Assembly: GCA_947628575.1 (NCBI GenBank)
Contig: CANRAK010000004.1
Location: 1-30,534, forward strand
Source: an uncultured Clostridia bacterium
GTDB taxonomy: Bacteria; Bacillota; Clostridia; TANB77; CAG-465
Reading direction: 5' to 3'
DNA length: 30,534 nucleotides
Part shown: positions 30,344 through 30,534 of the stretch, piece by piece
Layout of the letters: every line of letters begins with the position of its first letter
Numbering within the stretch: position 1 is the stretch's first letter
The notes under the pieces: model-generated
Database searches by the model: none
What the model saw: only the letters and a program-made list of their open reading frames with translations
What the model was told of the DNA's origin: nothing
Position numbers and translations under genes: made by a program

Positions 30344-30534
30344 TTAATTTAATGCAGTTTTATTTTTAAATGCAGTAAGTATATCCATAGCATCTACAGC
30401 ACTAAGTCCTGGTTTTCCGTCAACATCTCCTAGATATAATTCTTCCTCTGTTGCATTTTGGTTTTTATATAGTGTAAGTACTTTTGCAGCATCTACTGCA
30501 TCTACAACTTCATTCATATCTACGTCGCCTTTTT
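30344..30534 (-). CDS. C-terminal dockerin domain, partial gene
   Basis: Reading the - strand from the window end, the frame gives 63 residues ending at the TAA (30344-30346). Two dockerin repeats are visible: GDVDMNEVVDAVDAAKVLTLY and GDVDGKPGLSAVDAMDILTAF, each with the Asp-rich calcium loop followed by the 'aVDA..iL' F-helix. Type I dockerins bind cohesins and attach secreted enzymes to cellulosome-type scaffolds or to the cell surface. The rest of the protein, probably a secreted enzyme or surface protein, is outside the window. The first repeat has Met-Asn-Glu where the last calcium ligands sit; the second has Gly-Lys-Pro-Gly, so calcium ligation there may be imperfect. Confidence 0.9.
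   Translation of the reverse strand, partial: KGDVDMNEVVDAVDAAKVLTLYKNQNATEEELYLGDVDGKPGLSAVDAMDILTAFKNKTALN

Overview
The window is very AT-rich bacterial DNA (well under 30% G+C by eye). It has strong Shine-Dalgarno sites, sigma-A-type promoters that almost all carry a 17-bp spacer, and many hairpin/T-run terminators. RNase Y, WhiA, a YqhQ-type protein, YycJ, RlmH, an SdpR/SdpI pair and a dockerin protein together point to an uncultured, probably gut-associated, member of the Clostridia (Bacillota). I cannot name a species.

Left part (1-10.2 kb, + strand): the 3' part of a DUF3298-like protein, an SdpR-type repressor with an SdpI-like membrane protein, an unrecognised small protein, a GDPD-like phosphodiesterase, ribonuclease Y (rny), another small unknown, a tightly overlapping three-gene operon of the 2-hydroxyacyl-CoA dehydratase/activase superfamily, and the YmdB-type metallophosphoesterase. 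Middle part (10.2-16.5 kb): a - strand operon murA-yycJ-rlmH; then + strand rpmE, a YqhQ(DUF1385)-PrmC fusion and an overlapping, shortened whiA; then a - strand membrane protein. Right-centre (16.6-23.4 kb, + strand): hemW-polA-lytic transglycosylase operon, yebC, a membrane-anchored degenerate nuclease-fold protein, a set of tandem hairpins, and a Nudix hydrolase.

The right part (23.4-30.5 kb) looks accessory. It has two unknown + strand genes, a 1.46-kb gene-free, extremely AT-rich stretch with three degenerate copies of a ~55-bp repeat, a full-length Xer-type tyrosine recombinase, four unknown - strand genes and the C-terminus of a dockerin protein. Five of the unknown genes share a short strand-helix module, in one or two copies, and look like a fast-evolving paralogous family. 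Most have their own strong promoter.

The strongest unexplained signal is the 10-mer TAAAGAGGCA. Its 8-base core AAAGAGGC occurs 17 times on the two strands (15 copies with the full AAAGAGGCA), where base composition predicts fewer than one. Several copies lie in terminators, two terminators are built from inverted pairs of it, and a third pair straddles the xer stop codon. That is the layout of DNA uptake sequences in Neisseria and Pasteurellaceae. I know of no such system in Clostridia; a Chi-like role or a codon-level explanation remains possible.
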